The position numbers were made by a program, and so were the translations under genes. A stretch of DNA of 64,000 nt, from positions 1,235,001 through 1,299,000 of the forward strand of contig NC_058511.1 in the NCBI RefSeq assembly GCF_020382885.2. Direction: 5' to 3'. This stretch comes from Scatophagus argus (taxonomy: Eukaryota; Chordata; Actinopteri; Scatophagidae). Each line of letters opens with the position of its first letter. Within the stretch, counting starts at the first letter, position 1. The notes beneath the pieces were generated by a model. The model searched no databases. It was not told where the DNA came from and saw only the letters and a list, made by a program, of their open reading frames with translations. Positions 47,796 to 62,500 of this stretch are shown piece by piece.

Positions 47796-50470
47796 ATGAA
47801 CAGACATCTATTTGTAAGTATTTAGCTGCCTGAAGTTGTCGTTTTCCTTGTGTCAAGTATTGTTTGACTAAGCAGGTAAGTGTACGTTCTGGAAACGAGT
47901 GACGAAAAGACAGTCGCGGCTACACTTAGCTACAAACTCTCAGGGGTCAAAGCTAGGTATGGTAGGATATCGCCGGAAGAGTTAGCATTAGCTTAGCTTC
48001 CATGTCAGTCTTATCGGCATTTTTCTCGTCGGTTATAATTTAGGTGAATAGAGTCAAACATTAAATATGTTGAAAGCTGATTTGCTCTATTATTTGTAGT
48101 CTCACTATTCGGTGGTGACTTTGCTGGTTTCCTGCTTTTTCCAGGCGCTCCAGCAGGTGGCGCGTCGGACGATCAACACCTCTGCCCGCCGGCACGTTGC
48201 AAATAAAGTCCCCGAGAAGCAGAAGCTGTTTCAGGTAAAACGACAAACAAACAAAGTAAACAGAGAACACAGCTGTGTTGTCCACTAGAAGAAACAGTGT
48301 CGCACTGAACAGTATAGTACCAATCGTTGGTAATGGCGGATTTGCGTCTCTGCGTTTCACTGCGGGGGATGTTCAGCTGTCAGTGCAGCGAAAGCAGACT
48401 GTCCGCGAGTTAACTGATTGCAGGAGGCGCCATTACTTCCAGTGATGAAAAAAATAAATAAATCTAACAAATTCTAAAATGCATTGTCAGATAGACTTGA
48501 GTAGCCATTAATAGACTTGGGCAGCCTGCCAAAGGAAAGTGTAAATGTGGGAAACACATGATGTGCTTGTGAGAGAAAGAGCTCTAAAAATAGACGAGCA
48601 TATACTTACATGCTTAGATGCTTATGTGTTTATATTTAACTCAAACATGCGTCTGGTAATGTTGATATTGCTGTGGGCCACACAAATAAAATGAGTGTAT
48701 GGGAAACCTGGCTTTTAGCCTGTTGTCCAGCAGCAGCTTCCATGTTCAGAGGTGTGGAGTGAGTTCTGTTGACTCTGAATGAGAGGCTGATTGATGAGGA
48801 TGAAATGTGAAAAAAAAAAAGATAATAATTTCTGCTCAGTGTATGGCCCATGATGTGAGAAAATAACACAGTGACACAGTGTGCTGAGTCTGCAAACTGC
48901 TCACGTGGGACTTTGACCTGAACCTTTCCTCGCAGTGTGGGATTCATCAAATCGTCATTCGCTCACATTTTTCATGACTTGCTCCTCTGATGAGGTCGAG
49001 CGGGAAGCACTTCCTCGTTCTGTGGTGGCAAAGTTTGGAGAGCTCAAACCATGAGAATATGATGGAAGAAAATCTCAGCACTGTAGGAGATAAACGATCC
49101 CCAAACAGTTTCCTATCTGTGACTGTTGCTGGTTCAGTTCATAGTGCAGATCTCCGCACAGGAAGTGGTTTGAACTCCAGCAGCAGTAACAGTGACTCCT
49201 CTCTGTGAGGAAGTAGGATAACTTCAGACCTTTGTGTGATGATATGTTACACATGCTGATGGGTGCATGTTTCATTTCTTTAGCAGTGGTTCTTCTCATG
49301 AAGCCCTGAAACCTCACTTACTGTCAGTTTTGCTACCAAAGATAAGTAGCAAGTTTGTGAAAGCGATCTGAGTGGAGCACTAATTCTGCATGTTATACTT
49401 TGTTTGACCTGCAGTGAACTACCTGCATACAGTGCTTACTGAGCTTTATCAGCAGTCATGCTCACATTCAGATTGTGGCGGTTGTTGAGCAGGAAGTAGA
49501 TCGTAGTTTCTGAAGTCGTCGCCGCTGGTGATTAAATGAAGCCCTTCCTTGATCTGCTGCCAAAGTCTACAAACTGGTGTCATGGCTGGTTTGTTCTCCT
49601 GTGCTGCTGGTGACTGGTGATAAATTTTAATAACCTGAATGACTGAATCCAGCCTGCAGAAAACCCAGACAAGAGCTCTGAATGACTAAAAACATCCATT
49701 TTAAATCTCTAATGGCGACGCCGCTGCTGTTAACAGCCAGAAGGTCAGTCTAGATGCTTTGGCTTTGACACCAGCATTAAAAGGTGAATCTTCTCCTCAC
49801 AGGTGTGTAGTCTGTTTTTTATCTGAAACCATGTTCGTCTGCTGCAGGAGGACAACGGGCTCCCGGTTCATTTGAAAGGAGGCGCCGCTGACGCCGTGCT
49901 GTACAGAGCAACAATGGCCCTCACTGTCCTGGGTGAGAAATCGCTTCTCTGCTTTGAAACTCATCAGCTTCACTTCCTGCAGGATTTCTCACTTGTGATT
50001 TTCCTAAAAGCTGAGCTCACGACTTAGGAAGAGCACAAGTAAAAGAAATGTGAAAACAGATTAACTTCACCAAAGTTAACAATTTGATGTGTCGTCTCGT
50101 CTCCAGGATTGTTTTCTTTGGTGACTGCAGTTTGCTTCACGTTACAGTAAATAAGATCTGTTGTCTGTGATTGTCAGGAAAAGCAGGAAAATTATTTTGC
50201 ATGTTTTGGGAAGTTACTAAATCTTCACACGGTCTCCAAAATCCCAAGAGATTGTGTCTGTTTTTGTCTTTTAGTTTGAGGTTTGAAGCGTAGGATAAAT
50301 TGAGATGAAAGGAACAAACCCAGAAGCTCACAGCCGCTCAGCCATAGAAGTTCTGTTTAACACGTTCACCTGCTGAATATCACGTCCGACTAAGCAGAGC
50401 TGTTTTCCTTTCAGGAACTGGATATGTTTTGTATGAGCTGGTGAGGGTGTCGTTCCCTCAGAAGAAATAA
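47796..50470 (+). CDS. cox7a2: Cytochrome c oxidase subunit 7A2, mitochondrial, 82 aa
   Basis: Exons: 47796-47813, 48145-48234, 49848-49932 and 50415-50470, with matching phases and GT/AG borders. The protein is a small nuclear-encoded subunit of complex IV in the inner mitochondrial membrane. It starts [20 protein letters not shown], an Arg-rich, Ser/Thr-bearing mitochondrial presequence. The mature part begins near [20 protein letters not shown], nearly identical to human COX7A2 ([20 protein letters not shown]). It continues [20 protein letters not shown], with one membrane helix, and ends VSFPQKK. The length is about that of the human protein. I chose COX7A2 over the muscle form COX7A1 by sequence and by its position between tmem30a and col12a1. 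Confidence 0.97.
48235..49847. other. cox7a2 intron 2
   Basis: 1.6 kb with no exon, repeat or motif that I can support apart from a short A run near 48810. Confidence 0.65.
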
Positions 50471-50648
50471 TAACTCTGCGGCTGTTTGTTCCCGTTTAAA
50501 AGCCGGCCAGCAGCTCGATGTCGTATGAAAAGATGAAAATGGTCCTTGACTGTTGGGCTGCGTGTCTCCTGTCATCCCGGTGGGAAACTGTTTCATGTTC
50601 ATGGGATCAATATTTATTTCTTGTACTCTCTCTGGTGACCTGAGGATC

Positions 50649-50654
50649 AATAAA
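50649..50654 (+). terminator. cox7a2: cox7a2 polyadenylation signal
   Basis: AATAAA lies 179 bp after the stop codon and is followed by a TG/T-rich stretch (TCTGTTGGTGCGTCTGT), a good downstream element. Confidence 0.8.
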
Positions 50655-50839
50655 CAATTCTTCTCATGACCAAACTCTGTTGGTGCGTCTGTCTCTGATC
50701 ATTTTATGTGTTTGTTATTTTTAAAGTTTCTGACATCCCTGCAGTCGGTTTGTAAGACTGCAAGTATGGCACAAATCTTCTTATTGACAACAAAACAAGG
50801 TAATCAGTAAGAAATCATTATCAGATCTACAGCTGATTT

Positions 50840-50933
50840 GTCCAAAACTCACAAAAACAATGTAGATGATTTAACTGCCCTACAGGTAAGAAGAATACAG
50901 TTTTGAATTTGGGGCGAACTGTTCCTTTAACCA
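50840..50933. mobile_element. Right-end fragment of the MITE at 10090-10452
   Basis: It contains GATGATTTAACTGCCCTAC, then AATTTGGGGCGAACTGTTCC and TTTAA. This matches the terminal part of the inverted-repeat family (GGGGTGAACTGTCCCTTTAA). The left end is not seen. Confidence 0.55.
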
Positions 50934-53467
50934 TCGATTTGGGTCAGAATTCCTCAATCAGGGCATGGAAAGACCCCAACCTGCATTATTTTCAAATGTT
51001 TATGATGAAGTGTTGTAATGTTCGTGCAAAAGCAGGAAGCCGCGCGTTCCCTCAAAGCATTTCTGTGTGAATGTTCGGCTTGCCGCCACTAGAGGGCGAC
51101 ATTTACAAAGAAATGAGCTGAGATTTCGTTCGTACTGTTCAGTGCTTTTTAACAACATCCTCTTCCCACATGTTAAGAATCACACGCTGTTATGAACTTT
51201 AAGGCCTGTGTACAAGAAGGTCACATAAAACTTCCAGACTGGGAATGTTTCATTTGGCAAATACCTCGAGTTCATCTGTACTTTCTGCCTGGGCGGGTTC
51301 TTCTGTGTCGTCTGCTTTAATTCCAGTCAGAGCGCAGACGGAGGCAACCCCAGGCCTGTCCTGCTGTCAGTCCACACCCTCCACGGGTCCTTCAGCACTG
51401 CACCAACCACATGAGCTGCAACCTGCTGGTGGTGCTGACAACCGGGACGAGACTCCAGCTGACGGGTTTGTCCACGCTCAGTGTGAGGCCGAGTCCCGTG
51501 TCAACTGGCACGTGTGTGTCAGGTTATTAATGAGCGCTCGTACTCACATTCTGCGGAATGAGTTTTCTTCACCATCGCAGAGAAACATATTCAGAAGAAC
51601 GTTTAACTCAGGACATGAACACGAGTTAGGCCGAGTTTTGGCTTTTTGATGCACTTTTGTACGTGAATTTTGGGTTATGACAACCAACAAATTTTGTTGC
51701 AGTTTGTGCCAAATGTGGGGATTTATGTGATTTATTGATTGCAATACCACGTTTGGGACTTTGGGGGCGCTATACGCGGACTCACATCTTCAGGGACACA
51801 TTTTTTAAAAAGAAAGAAAATTAGATTACCTTATATTCAGCTTTTTGAATATTAACAGATTTTGCTATTCTGAATCAAGTGATTGTTTTCATGTGCCAGA
51901 CGTTTTGCAGTTTTTTGGGGGATTTGGATCTGATGGTCAATGAGACTCGACCAGAAGAAAACTGAAGATTTGTGCTTTGCCTTTGGACAAAGTTGGGGGA
52001 CATTTTGGTGGCTTGCGGGGTTCTGACCCTTTAGCTTTGTGTTTCTGTATGACTGGCTGAAGGTTTGGACAGGCTTTGTTTTAGCTGAGTGATCTTAAAC
52101 GTAAATTGGAATTTAGGCAACTGAAATCCCGATCAGGGACGTCCGTTCCGTCCCCGAAAACCGGAATGATGCACTGCAGAGGAAAAGACTGACTTGGGGT
52201 TTAGTTTACTAGACTGTGTAATATTTTCCCATTGATTCACGGAATGAAAAAGGGGCTAAGAGCCTCGCTTTCCCCGCGCTGCTCCCCCTCTTCCCGAAAA
52301 GCGGATCTGCGCTGCTGCTTGCGGCCGAGACGCACAGAAGCCTCCATCACCGGAAAGGAATGCAGAAAACTATGTAAAAGTTTCCGAGTGTGTGTGTGTG
52401 TGTGTCTTCCAGCACATTGAGAGGTTGCACATCATTTTTTTGGCCCGGCTGGATGTCGTAAGAGCCCGCGGCGGGGCAGGCAGAGCTGGGAGCAGCCCCC
52501 CTGTTAAGTAGCAGATTGTGTGGCGAGTCTTCCCACTTGGAAAGAGACTCGCCGACGCGTCTGGGAACCAAAACCCCGCGGAGCTCTCTGACTGAACACC
52601 GGACCACCCCACTCTCCCTTTTCTCAGGTTGGCGGTCTACAACAGAGACTTAAACCTTTTGTTTATTTTTAATTTCTTGAACCAAACCAAAGAAATTCGA
52701 CAGCCTCCTCAGTAGATCAGTCCTGCATGAGTTTTTCAGTTTCAGGTGAATTATTTGAGTTCCAGATGATAATATGACACGTAGGTTATACTTTTAACGA
52801 ATCTGTCATTTCCAAACATGAGTTTCTCTGATTTTCCACTTAGCATTCTTTTTTAATTGGGATTTTTTTGGGGAAACGCGAGGATTATTTCTTGTCTTTG
52901 TGGTGCGTAATTGCGCACGGCGCCCGGATTTGATGCTCCGTCATTTTGAACCGTGGGAAGTCTTTCTCTCCGTTAGAGAGGTCGCATCGCATCAGCAGAG
53001 ATATTAGATACCAAACTGGACCCTTTGCAGTGTAACTGCACCAGAATTTAGGCTGCTTTAGACGGGGAAAAACGAATCTAGCGCAGATTTGAGACAAATT
53101 TGCCAGTTTGCGCGTCTTTATTCCCGCAGTTATAACATTTTTCATGATATTAAATCGGTTTTATTGGTTGTTTAAAGCTGTTAGGTTTTGCACTTTTGGA
53201 CATAAACCATCGATACACGTAAAGTTTGTCACCTAATAATCTTTTGGCGGTTGTGCAAATATGACTGTTAATTATTCATGCCCCAAAGCTGCATTTTCTG
53301 GTGGCTTTTGAGCATCTAACTGACACTAGATGTAGATTTATACGAGAGCACATTAACACAAGGCAGGTGATGAAGGTCTGATTCCCACATTGGGGCTGCG
53401 GAGGTCTTGTGAAACCCCGAGGCTGCTGCGGGGCTGCTGTTAACCGCCTCCTTCGTTCCTCTCGCAG
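50934..53467. other. cox7a2-col12a1 intergenic DNA with col12a1 promoter region
   Basis: I can support no gene. GC-rich sequence at about 52240-52610 and a short TG tract at 52388-52406 suggest the col12a1 promoter and a non-coding first exon, but I cannot place the donor. The 134-codon ORF at 51245-51649 shows no family resemblance. Confidence 0.5.
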
Positions 53468-53503
53468 CTTCATTCATGTGCTGCTGAGCCGGAGGAGCTG
53501 AAG

Positions 53504-56500
53504 ATGAAGAGCAGGCTGTCTCTGGCGGCTGCCCTCCTGGCACTGCTGCTGCTGTCCTCCTCTCAGGCCCAGAATCAAGGTAAAGCCGCTGCTCCTCCTC
53601 CTCCTCCTCCTCCTCCTCCTCTGTGTGATCCAACACATCTGACTTCAGCTCCTCTCAGCTCTGCCTTTTCTCTGCCTGCAATGTGTAGCTGCAAATTTAG
53701 TCTGAATAAAAAAGAAATCACACAGAGAAAGCAAATGTGTGTGTTTGTGAATTGATTTGTTTGAACTGATTTGTCTTTTCAGCCTCAGTTTAACCTTTGA
53801 TTGATGATTTTTTTGTTCTTTTTCACTCCATTAATTCTTTAGGAATTTACCAGATTTGCCCTTGAGGAGGAAAACAGTTTCAGCTTCAAATATCCGATAT
53901 ATTTGATATTACAACTCGTAACTCGTTTAGCTGAGAAAGCGATATAAAATATGGCCTCTAGCTGGTGATAAGACGACTACAACGAGAAATCAGTCCGTCA
54001 TATTGTTAGAAAAGCTTTATTATTTCACTTTTCCATCAGTCTGGCGCTTCCTTTGCATCCTCAGTTTATGCGTGTTAGTCTTAAAATACAGTAAAAATAC
54101 GGAAAAGAAAGAAAATGTGCCTGTGCTGCATCCCGTGTGAGGCTGCAGTCGAAAGTGGGACGTTTTCCCTGCTCAGACAGATGCAGTTTGATTCGTTTTG
54201 CACCAGGAGGGGCCCTTGCTTAAAAGCTGCTGTCTGCAGCCCACATTTCTCCAGTTTCAAGGAGAAAAAAGGCCAGACGGCACAGGGCCAAGTTTCCTCC
54301 CTGCGTCCTTTTCTCCTGATGGAACGGAAAGACAAAATATGAGATTCACATTATTTTCCAGAGGTTTTGGAGGTTAGGAGTAGAGAAAATGTGCTCCTCT
54401 GTGCCTCTGGATTTTCTCTCAGAATTAAAAAAAAGAAGGAAGTGCAGTAAAAACTCATCAGATCAAGCAGGAGGAAGAGGAGGATCTTTCTCTTCCTCTT
54501 CTCTGCTTCCAGGAGAGTTTCTGACCTCTTGTGACCCCCTTTGGCGTCCCAGCGGGGGCCCTCGCTGCCTCCCCAGAAGTCATTGTGTCTTTGTATATAT
54601 TTTACTGTGTGGAATAGTTTGGCACATTGGGACCAGAGTTAAAGGTTCAAACCTCTTGAAGAGAAAAGACTCCGAGCACGAGGGCCTCTGCTCTAAACGT
54701 CCCATTTCAGGTGAAAAATGACAAAACAAAAGCAGTTTAGAGCAGAGCCCTGCATGCTAAAGCTTCACAGAAAATCTGGGTGTGAATGTGCGCGTCCCTC
54801 TGCTTTAAGAGCTGGAGTTTTTTGGGTCATTTTTGGCCGTGTGGAAACCGAAGCAGCAGCCCGCGGCCCTTGAATTGACTCACCAGGTTGGTGGTTCCTC
54901 CATTTTTGACGTCCTGTCACCCCGCCGGTCAAGCCTGGACCAGGTCGGCCGACCTTGAGTCTTGGCTTTACGACAATATTTTACAGTGATATTCTTCACT
55001 CCCACACTAACACTGGTTGGTGGTCTAGAAAAAAGGCTCAGATAACATAATCTTTAAAGTCTAGCTAGGCCCGATGTTGCACAAATGATTTTATGTTTAG
55101 TTCGTCTGAGTAGTTTGCCTGCACGACGCTGTGTGTTTCTGCAGCACGGCAGGAGAGAATCCGTGCAGCTGCAGAAGCTCAGAAGCACAAACTCTGGAGC
55201 TCAGATTACTGCAGATTAACGTTCCTCCTGCATGACAAGATCAGGAACTCGACGCACAGTTTCCACCTGTTCGTTACATGAAGAAGTTAGATCACGTTTA
55301 GGAAACAAGTGTTCAGCACAGGGGCGGCAGACTGCGGGTTGATAAGTACCCTTTACTGCTTGTACTGATACCAGCATGAATACCAATAAGAAAGTAGAAA
55401 ATAGAAAGTCTCATTCCACTTTCTAACTATTCTATTATCAAAGTTAAACTTTGTTTTAGTGAGAATGAAAATATATTCAGAAGCATTTTCTCCTCAGCTG
55501 ACACCACATGAACCGCTTTCCATCAAAGTGTCAGTTCTGAGGTTTCTGCCCCAGATTTGTTTGAGAACTTAACCTGGGTAATTTGTGCCCATTCATCCCC
55601 CACTAACTTAGTACATATATCATCTAGACAAATACTGCAGTTTTTCTCTAACCAGGGCCTTAAGCCCCCAGGGTGCCCTCCCGCTGACGTTAAGGTGAAA
55701 TTACTTGCAGGTTTTCGTTGTCTTGTTCGTGCTAATCCCTTCTCCCTGGGAAAAAGAGCTCATTCAGGACCAGACTAATCTTATCATTAAGCTACTTTAT
55801 CTTGTTTAATTGTACATCTTTGAGTCATTTTATAATTACTGTAAGCTGGAATTCAAGGAAATCAAGGAAGGCAGCATTTAAAAAATCATCTCGTTATAGC
55901 GAGCTAGAGTTTATGTTAGACCTTATTGAGTTTAGGTAATGATCTCATTCTCCACCCCAACCTGAAGAATATCATTTTAAAATATTTATATTAAAAACAA
56001 ACCTGTGGTTCCTCGTGTACATGAAACTTTTTGTCCATTGCTGCAAGTTGTTGTAAACAACTTGTCATGTACATGTGCATGATCCCCCATGTCACAGGTT
56101 CAACTTTAATGTGTGTGCACTTGTTTGTCGGTTAATGTCACAAAGACCAGCGGTTCTTAAACTATGGCTCCAGATCCTAAAAGGACTCTGAGTTTTACCC
56201 AGAAGGTTATGTGAGTCATTTTTCAAATTCTGATCTATAGCTGAAGTAGTTTAAGAACCTCTGGTAGAGATTTTTGGGAAATGAACAAGCAGAAAAAAAG
56301 ATGTACACATGTCTTCACTGACATCGTGTATTCTTTTAGGAGGTTTGCAATGGAGACGATGAAGGTGATCAATCAAATCTTTATTATCCATTGTATAATC
56401 AATACCAAAGCATCTCATCAGATTTGTGTGTTTTTATTGTTTGTCAATTCAGCATCACGTGTTGGATTGAGGTCATGGACAGCCTGAACGTCAGCTGGTC

Positions 56501-59500
56501 CATGCTGTAGTTTGTTGACCGGGTTTCATTTGAACCTAAAAACTTCTTCCAGCACATTACCAGTCGAAGACATTTTGGGATACGAACCACAAAATGTGCT
56601 GCATATCTGCTAAAGTCACAAGTATGGAAGCATAGCATTGAGATCTTTTTCTTTCAAAAAGCATCGATCTGAATTTATGTGGACTGACTTTCACACTTTG
56701 AACTTGCCAAAGTTTATATTAAGTTTTGCACTTGCAAAAACTTGATTTCCTTGCAGGATCAAAATTTAAAGAGAGAAATCAACTGGTTGAACCATTCTAT
56801 AAAGATTTTAAGAGAAATCTAAATATTGGAAGTTTAAGTTTGTGATACCTTAAAAGAAAGCACTGAAAGCTAAAATTCCTATCAATTCAGATGGATAATT
56901 TTCATGGTAACATATTTTAGTGATGTAATTTCGGTGGTATTTTGTAGTTTTTTCCAACTAGGTTATACAGTTGCTTTTAAAATTCACTTCAGTCTATTTT
57001 AAGCTTCCATAAACCCGGTCACAGCCAAAAGTTCTCACCTTCCTTCCTTTTTTGTGTTTCGTTCTTGTTGTTCTAAACAGTAGGAAGGTAGTGTTGTGTT
57101 GACTTGTTTTGTTTGTTGTGTTTATTGTGTGTTTTTGCTTGAGTTGTTGACTGTGGCTTCTGTCCACTCGAACTCAAACAGAGGTCATTTTTTTCTCCAA
57201 AATGGCTTCACTCACATCTGTAGTTTGGTTTGTCTTGTGTTGTTTGCTCCAACAGTGAACTTGTCAAACTTCATCCTGGAAGTGTTGACTGTTGGGAAAA
57301 TCCTTTTACACTTCACGTTAAAATACATACACTCCCTAAAGCTGTGGGATTAACTAAGTTCACTTTGTCTGTTCACAGTCAACCCTCCATCCGATTTGAG
57401 GTTTAAGATTTTAAATGAAAACACAGTGCAAATGATCTGGAGCAGACCGCAGTCGAGGATACAGGGCTACAGAATACAAGTGACCTCAGACACAGGTGGG
57501 TGCTCATTAAACCTGCGAGTTAGAGCCCGTAACATTACAAGTGTCATAAACTCCCTTAGACCCCAATCTGCCTGGCAAGATTCAACACTCCCTGCAATTA
57601 TCTGGAGATTTCTGCAGACACATGTTTGGCTCCAGGAGCTCTAATGATAAAAAAGGGGGAAATGAAAAACATTATCACTGCCATGGAAAGTTGTCAGCAT
57701 TAGTTTAGCTCAGGAGTGTAGATGTCACATATGTCAGGGTTGATTAAACACTTGACATGGTTTTGGACAAAAAAAGTGCTAAGAGTCATATCTGCCACCT
57801 CTACTTTAAACTCATCGTAACTTAAACAGTGAATTATACTGAGAAATTCTCCTGCAAGGTTAATGCTTCCAATCAGGCCTTTTTCCTACACAGGAAGTGT
57901 GTCCACTTACATATCACAGGAACCACACAAGCTAGTTCTAACACAGAGGTTAGCTGACACTGACAGAATTAAGATTAGTTTAAATTTTTACTAGGGCGTT
58001 ATGATCACGTTAACGCATCAATTAATCACCGCCGACCGTCAGTCTATCGCGCGTCAACGCACTTTGATGATGAGCAAGTGAGCAACGGTTAGTTAGCTAG
58101 CGAGCAACGGACTTTAAAAATAATAATTACAGTTAAGAAAACTGCGTTAATGCGATGTCTGCGCCAACCAACCAATGCGTTAACGAAATAATTATGCCCA
58201 GCACTAAATTTTAATTGTTAGAAGTAACTTTTATGTTAACTGGACCGGCTCACTGACAGAGACAACGTTAGCTTACATTCAGTAATAGCCAGATGTTAAC
58301 TGTTACGTGCTATTAGCTGGTAGATAGTAACTGTTTTTTAATTGTTAGCCAACTTAACTAGCTAACTGACTGACAGAAATAACCCTAACTTGTATATTTA
58401 TTTTCAGTAACTGTTACATAATGTTAACTAACAGTTAGCTAAATTATGCAAGTGAAAGAGCTAACGTTAGCTTGCAGGTTTACATTGAATAACCACCAGG
58501 TGTAACTGCTATGCTAACTGAACTAGGTAAGTGAAAGAGCTAATGTTAGCTTGTAAATTGACATTTATTACCTCTTTGGTGTAATTAAGAAAGCTAATAC
58601 TGGAAAGTGTTATTTCCCAAATGCTGAAGTATTACTTTAATATTTGACTGCTGTTTTTCAGTAAAACAATCTCCAAAATCCTTACTCACTTGTAGGGTTT
58701 ATTAAGGAGCATGTGGTCTTTGCCTTCAAATAGAAGTAATTCGCTATCTTTGAGTAGTTTTAATTCTTACACTGAGTACAAGTTAGCTTTCAAGGTGTGA
58801 TCTGATGGACTTTTTATGACTTTAATGCGTCTTTTCACATGAATAATTTTAAGTAGGCATCAAAGATCTAGTAGAAAAACTAGTAGAATCAACAGAATCA
58901 AGTAGTTTGTAGTAGAATGTGCACATGAAATCCCTCAAACCTGCTCACTATTTGAAATGAAGACATTTTTAAACAATATAAATAAATTATTATGCTTGAG
59001 TTAAGAAGAAGAATGGAGTATTTAAGGGTTAAAAATGTTTTGATCCATAGCAATGTGGAAAGTTTTAATTAAATTGAATCATACTGTTTACAAGGCTCTT
59101 CCAGTCCTCAGGTCAGCAGTCGGAATCAGGTTTTGACTCTTGGAGAAATGAAGTAATGCAATAGTTTCCTAATGGCTTCCCTCTGACTCTGTGCATTCTT
59201 GCAGGAGAACCAACTAAAGAATTTACTCTGCCTGCATCTGCGACTAAGACCTCCATCTCAGACCTGAGTGCAGATGTGGATTATGTTGTAACGATATCTG
59301 CGTTTGCTGGATCAGAGCAGAGTCGGCCAATCTCCGGCCAGATTACACGTGAGTCACTGTGTACCTGAGTGTGTGTGCGTGTAAATTAGCACCAGACATC
59401 CAATCAGATTCTACCAAAGCCTGTCTGCAGCTGGTCTAGTCACCGTGACGATGACCTGCTTTAGTCCAAAAAACAAACTAAAGATTTCAAAAAAATTTCA

Positions 59501-62500
59501 TTCTGAAACGTGGAAACAGCAACTGACAAAACAATCTCAGCATAAGATCCATTTCTTATGATGTGCCACTGCGCCGATCTTATAGCGACTTTGTTTTCTT
59601 CTCTGCTGTTTCCCAGATCCAGAATGTACTTTGAACCTCAATATTTTGAATTCTTTTTGGAAAGGCACTTTGACAAGACAAAATGAGATTTTTTAAGGTT
59701 TTTTAAGAGCTTTATTTCTGCAATGTGGAATAAGGCTTTGACTAAATGACTTTAATCAAAAATTACAAAACTGGACAAGCAGGAAAAAAAGAGGAATAAG
59801 GTATAGCAGCATGAATTCAAAGTATGTTTTTGAAATAAAAATATTTGTGAAATATGGAAGAGGCCGAGTGTCCTGTTCAGTTCAGTGGTTCCCGACTCAC
59901 AGGCTGCACCTCCAAAGGGTCACAAGTTAAACATGATGGGCCACAAGACAATTAAAAGCTTAGATTTTTGTTACATAATATTCTGTTTGCTTCTTCTTAG
60001 TTTCTTCAAATATTTCCTTTACTCTTGTGAAGAATGTGTCTGCAATTCATATCCACTGCAGGGTCTGTTGGTAAAAGGTCAGAATTACTTCATTTGAAAG
60101 GGACACAAGCCATTAGGTTTGGGAAATACAGTTTAGTTGACAATGCTTTCAGCCTTCAGACTATAGATAAGACAAGAAAAGATGAGCAGCTCAAAAGCAG
60201 AAGGTTAAAAGACACAAAAGTCCAGTAAATGTTAAATTCTCTTTTGACATTACACATGGATCAGTCAGTGAGCAGTGACCCAGATTTCCAGCCGTGAGTG
60301 AGGTCTTCACTAACATCATGGCAGGAGTTTGGTGGACGCCTGCTTGGCGCTGCTGCAAACACTGATGATCTGAGCTCCAGAGATTCCCTGGAAATCTGTC
60401 AGAAACAATGACTCGTTAGTTTTGCCATTTGGGAGCTCATTTTGCACTTTTGTTACAAGCAGGAAATGTTGCACAAAAAGCATCAGATGAGAGAATAAAT
60501 CTCATGTATGGAAACAAAAGGCGCGTTTACATGCAGTTTGAGTAGTCTGCCATTTGTTGAAGAAACTGTTAATCACAGAAAATAGTTCATAACATGCTAT
60601 TTCAATCAAGATTTGTGTTTTTTGAGGATTCTTTCCCAACAGAATAGATGACCTGAATTGTCTCTATCTTTTGTAACCACACGATTGTGTTGTTGTCTTT
60701 CAGTTGAGTCAAGTGGCAGCACGAGCGGAACCTCCAGGAAACCAGACGCTTCCGATTCAGTCAGTAAGTCCTGTTGTTCATTTACTTTAAACCTTAATTT
60801 GAGGAAGGGTTTCACTCACTGCTAAGATAGTGAGCAGCAAGCGTTAAAGTCTTTGCTGTACCTCTTCGACTTTTCCACTTTTTGTCCTTGAACTTTCCTC
60901 CTCGCTGCTGGGCGGCGTCCATCAGCTTGAGGTCAGCAGCGATGGGAGGCTCCCAACACACAACACCCCATTGTATAGCAATAATCAAAATTATGCCTCC
61001 ATAAATCTCTGAAGTATTTGGTCATCGGTTTGGTCCCCTGCCGACCAATTATGCCAGAGCAGAGGAAGCTGCACATGCTCAGTGCAGGGGTGGTAGGTGG
61101 GGCAGGAGTCCGCTGTTGGAGCTGGGGGAGCGAGCTGTGAGGAGCCCAGCCCTGAAGTGCTGAGAGAAGTGGAAACCATTACAGATGCTGATTTACAAGA
61201 GCGCTGCTGCTGCTGCTGCTGCTGGTCTGGCCCAGTTCTGCACAGGATGACGAGCTTGTGCTGATTTTTCCTTCTTTTCATGAGAGGAAAGTCTAAATGA
61301 AATTCCCAGAAAGTTGTGTACCTTACCTACAACAGTACAGTCGGATTCAACATCCAGTGTGACCAGACAGGATTCTCAAACAACCAGAAAATAATGAATA
61401 ATGAGCTCAAGCTCATCTTGAGTAATACAGACCTTTTATGAAATACACGCAAATCTCATTAATTTGCATCAATGCCATATCAACATTGAGCATGTATGGG
61501 ATCATGAAACCAACTTGGCAGAACCTCAGTTCTGCAAAAATCCTTTATTACTTTTGGTTTGGCAAAATGTTGTGTACATTATTGTTAAAATCCGGTTAAG
61601 TTTCCCGCTTGCAACTCGGAATTCTGACTTTCCAGTTCGACTGGAGGACACCAACAATCTGTAGGAATCATGCATGTGCACACACGAGGCGTATTGACTA
61701 AATTTCTTAACCTCGTCACAAAATGAAGGCCACACATTGCTTTAGATGTTTTCGTCATCTTCATCTGTCTATCCGTCTCCTCTCCTCCTTCTCAGAATGC
61801 TCTTTGAGCGCCATCGCCGACGTGGTGTTCCTGGTGGACGGCTCCTGGAGCGTAGGCAGGCCCAACTTCAAATACATCCGTAACTTTATCTCAGCAACCG
61901 CCAGCGCCTTTCAGATTGGAGAGGACAAAACCCGGGTGGGCGTGGTTCAGTACAGCAGCGACACACGAACAGAGTTCAACCTGAACACACACCTGACCCG
62001 ACCGGCACTTCTGCGAGCCATCGGTTCGCTGCCGTACAAAGGAGGAGACACCAGGACAGGTACTTCGTTAATGTACATATTGTTCATGAGTTTTGCTTAG
62101 TTTTAGCTTTCAGAATTTTTGCTGTTTAGTTGCGTTTTCATGAAGAATGGACTTATTACACACCCAAAAAGCCACCCAGCAGTTTATTGGCCTGTAAACT
62201 TGTTGGACCAGTCTGATGTTTTTTCTAAATCAAACTGTTGCTATTTATCTCATTATCCCGTATTGCGCATCAAATGAAAATCTAAAAATATGTCACTTCA
62301 TTGTTCTTTTTTCCCCTGATCTTCAACTTCAATTCATAAACTGAGAAGGTTTCCATAAACTCTCTTCTTTTGGGGTTATGTTTCTGTTCAGTCACTATAA
62401 TGAAGAAAAATTTAAAGCTTCACACTGCTTGTTTCTTTGTTGAAGGCGATGCCCTCAACTACCTCCTGACCAACACTTTCACCGAGGCGGCAGGCGCCAG

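Noticed and set aside
47460..47856. Met-Asp-Gly-Trp repeat ORFs
   Set aside because: Produced by the ATCC array read on the minus strand.
51245..51649. 134-codon plus-strand ORF
   Set aside because: No family resemblance, and no splice or promoter signal near it.
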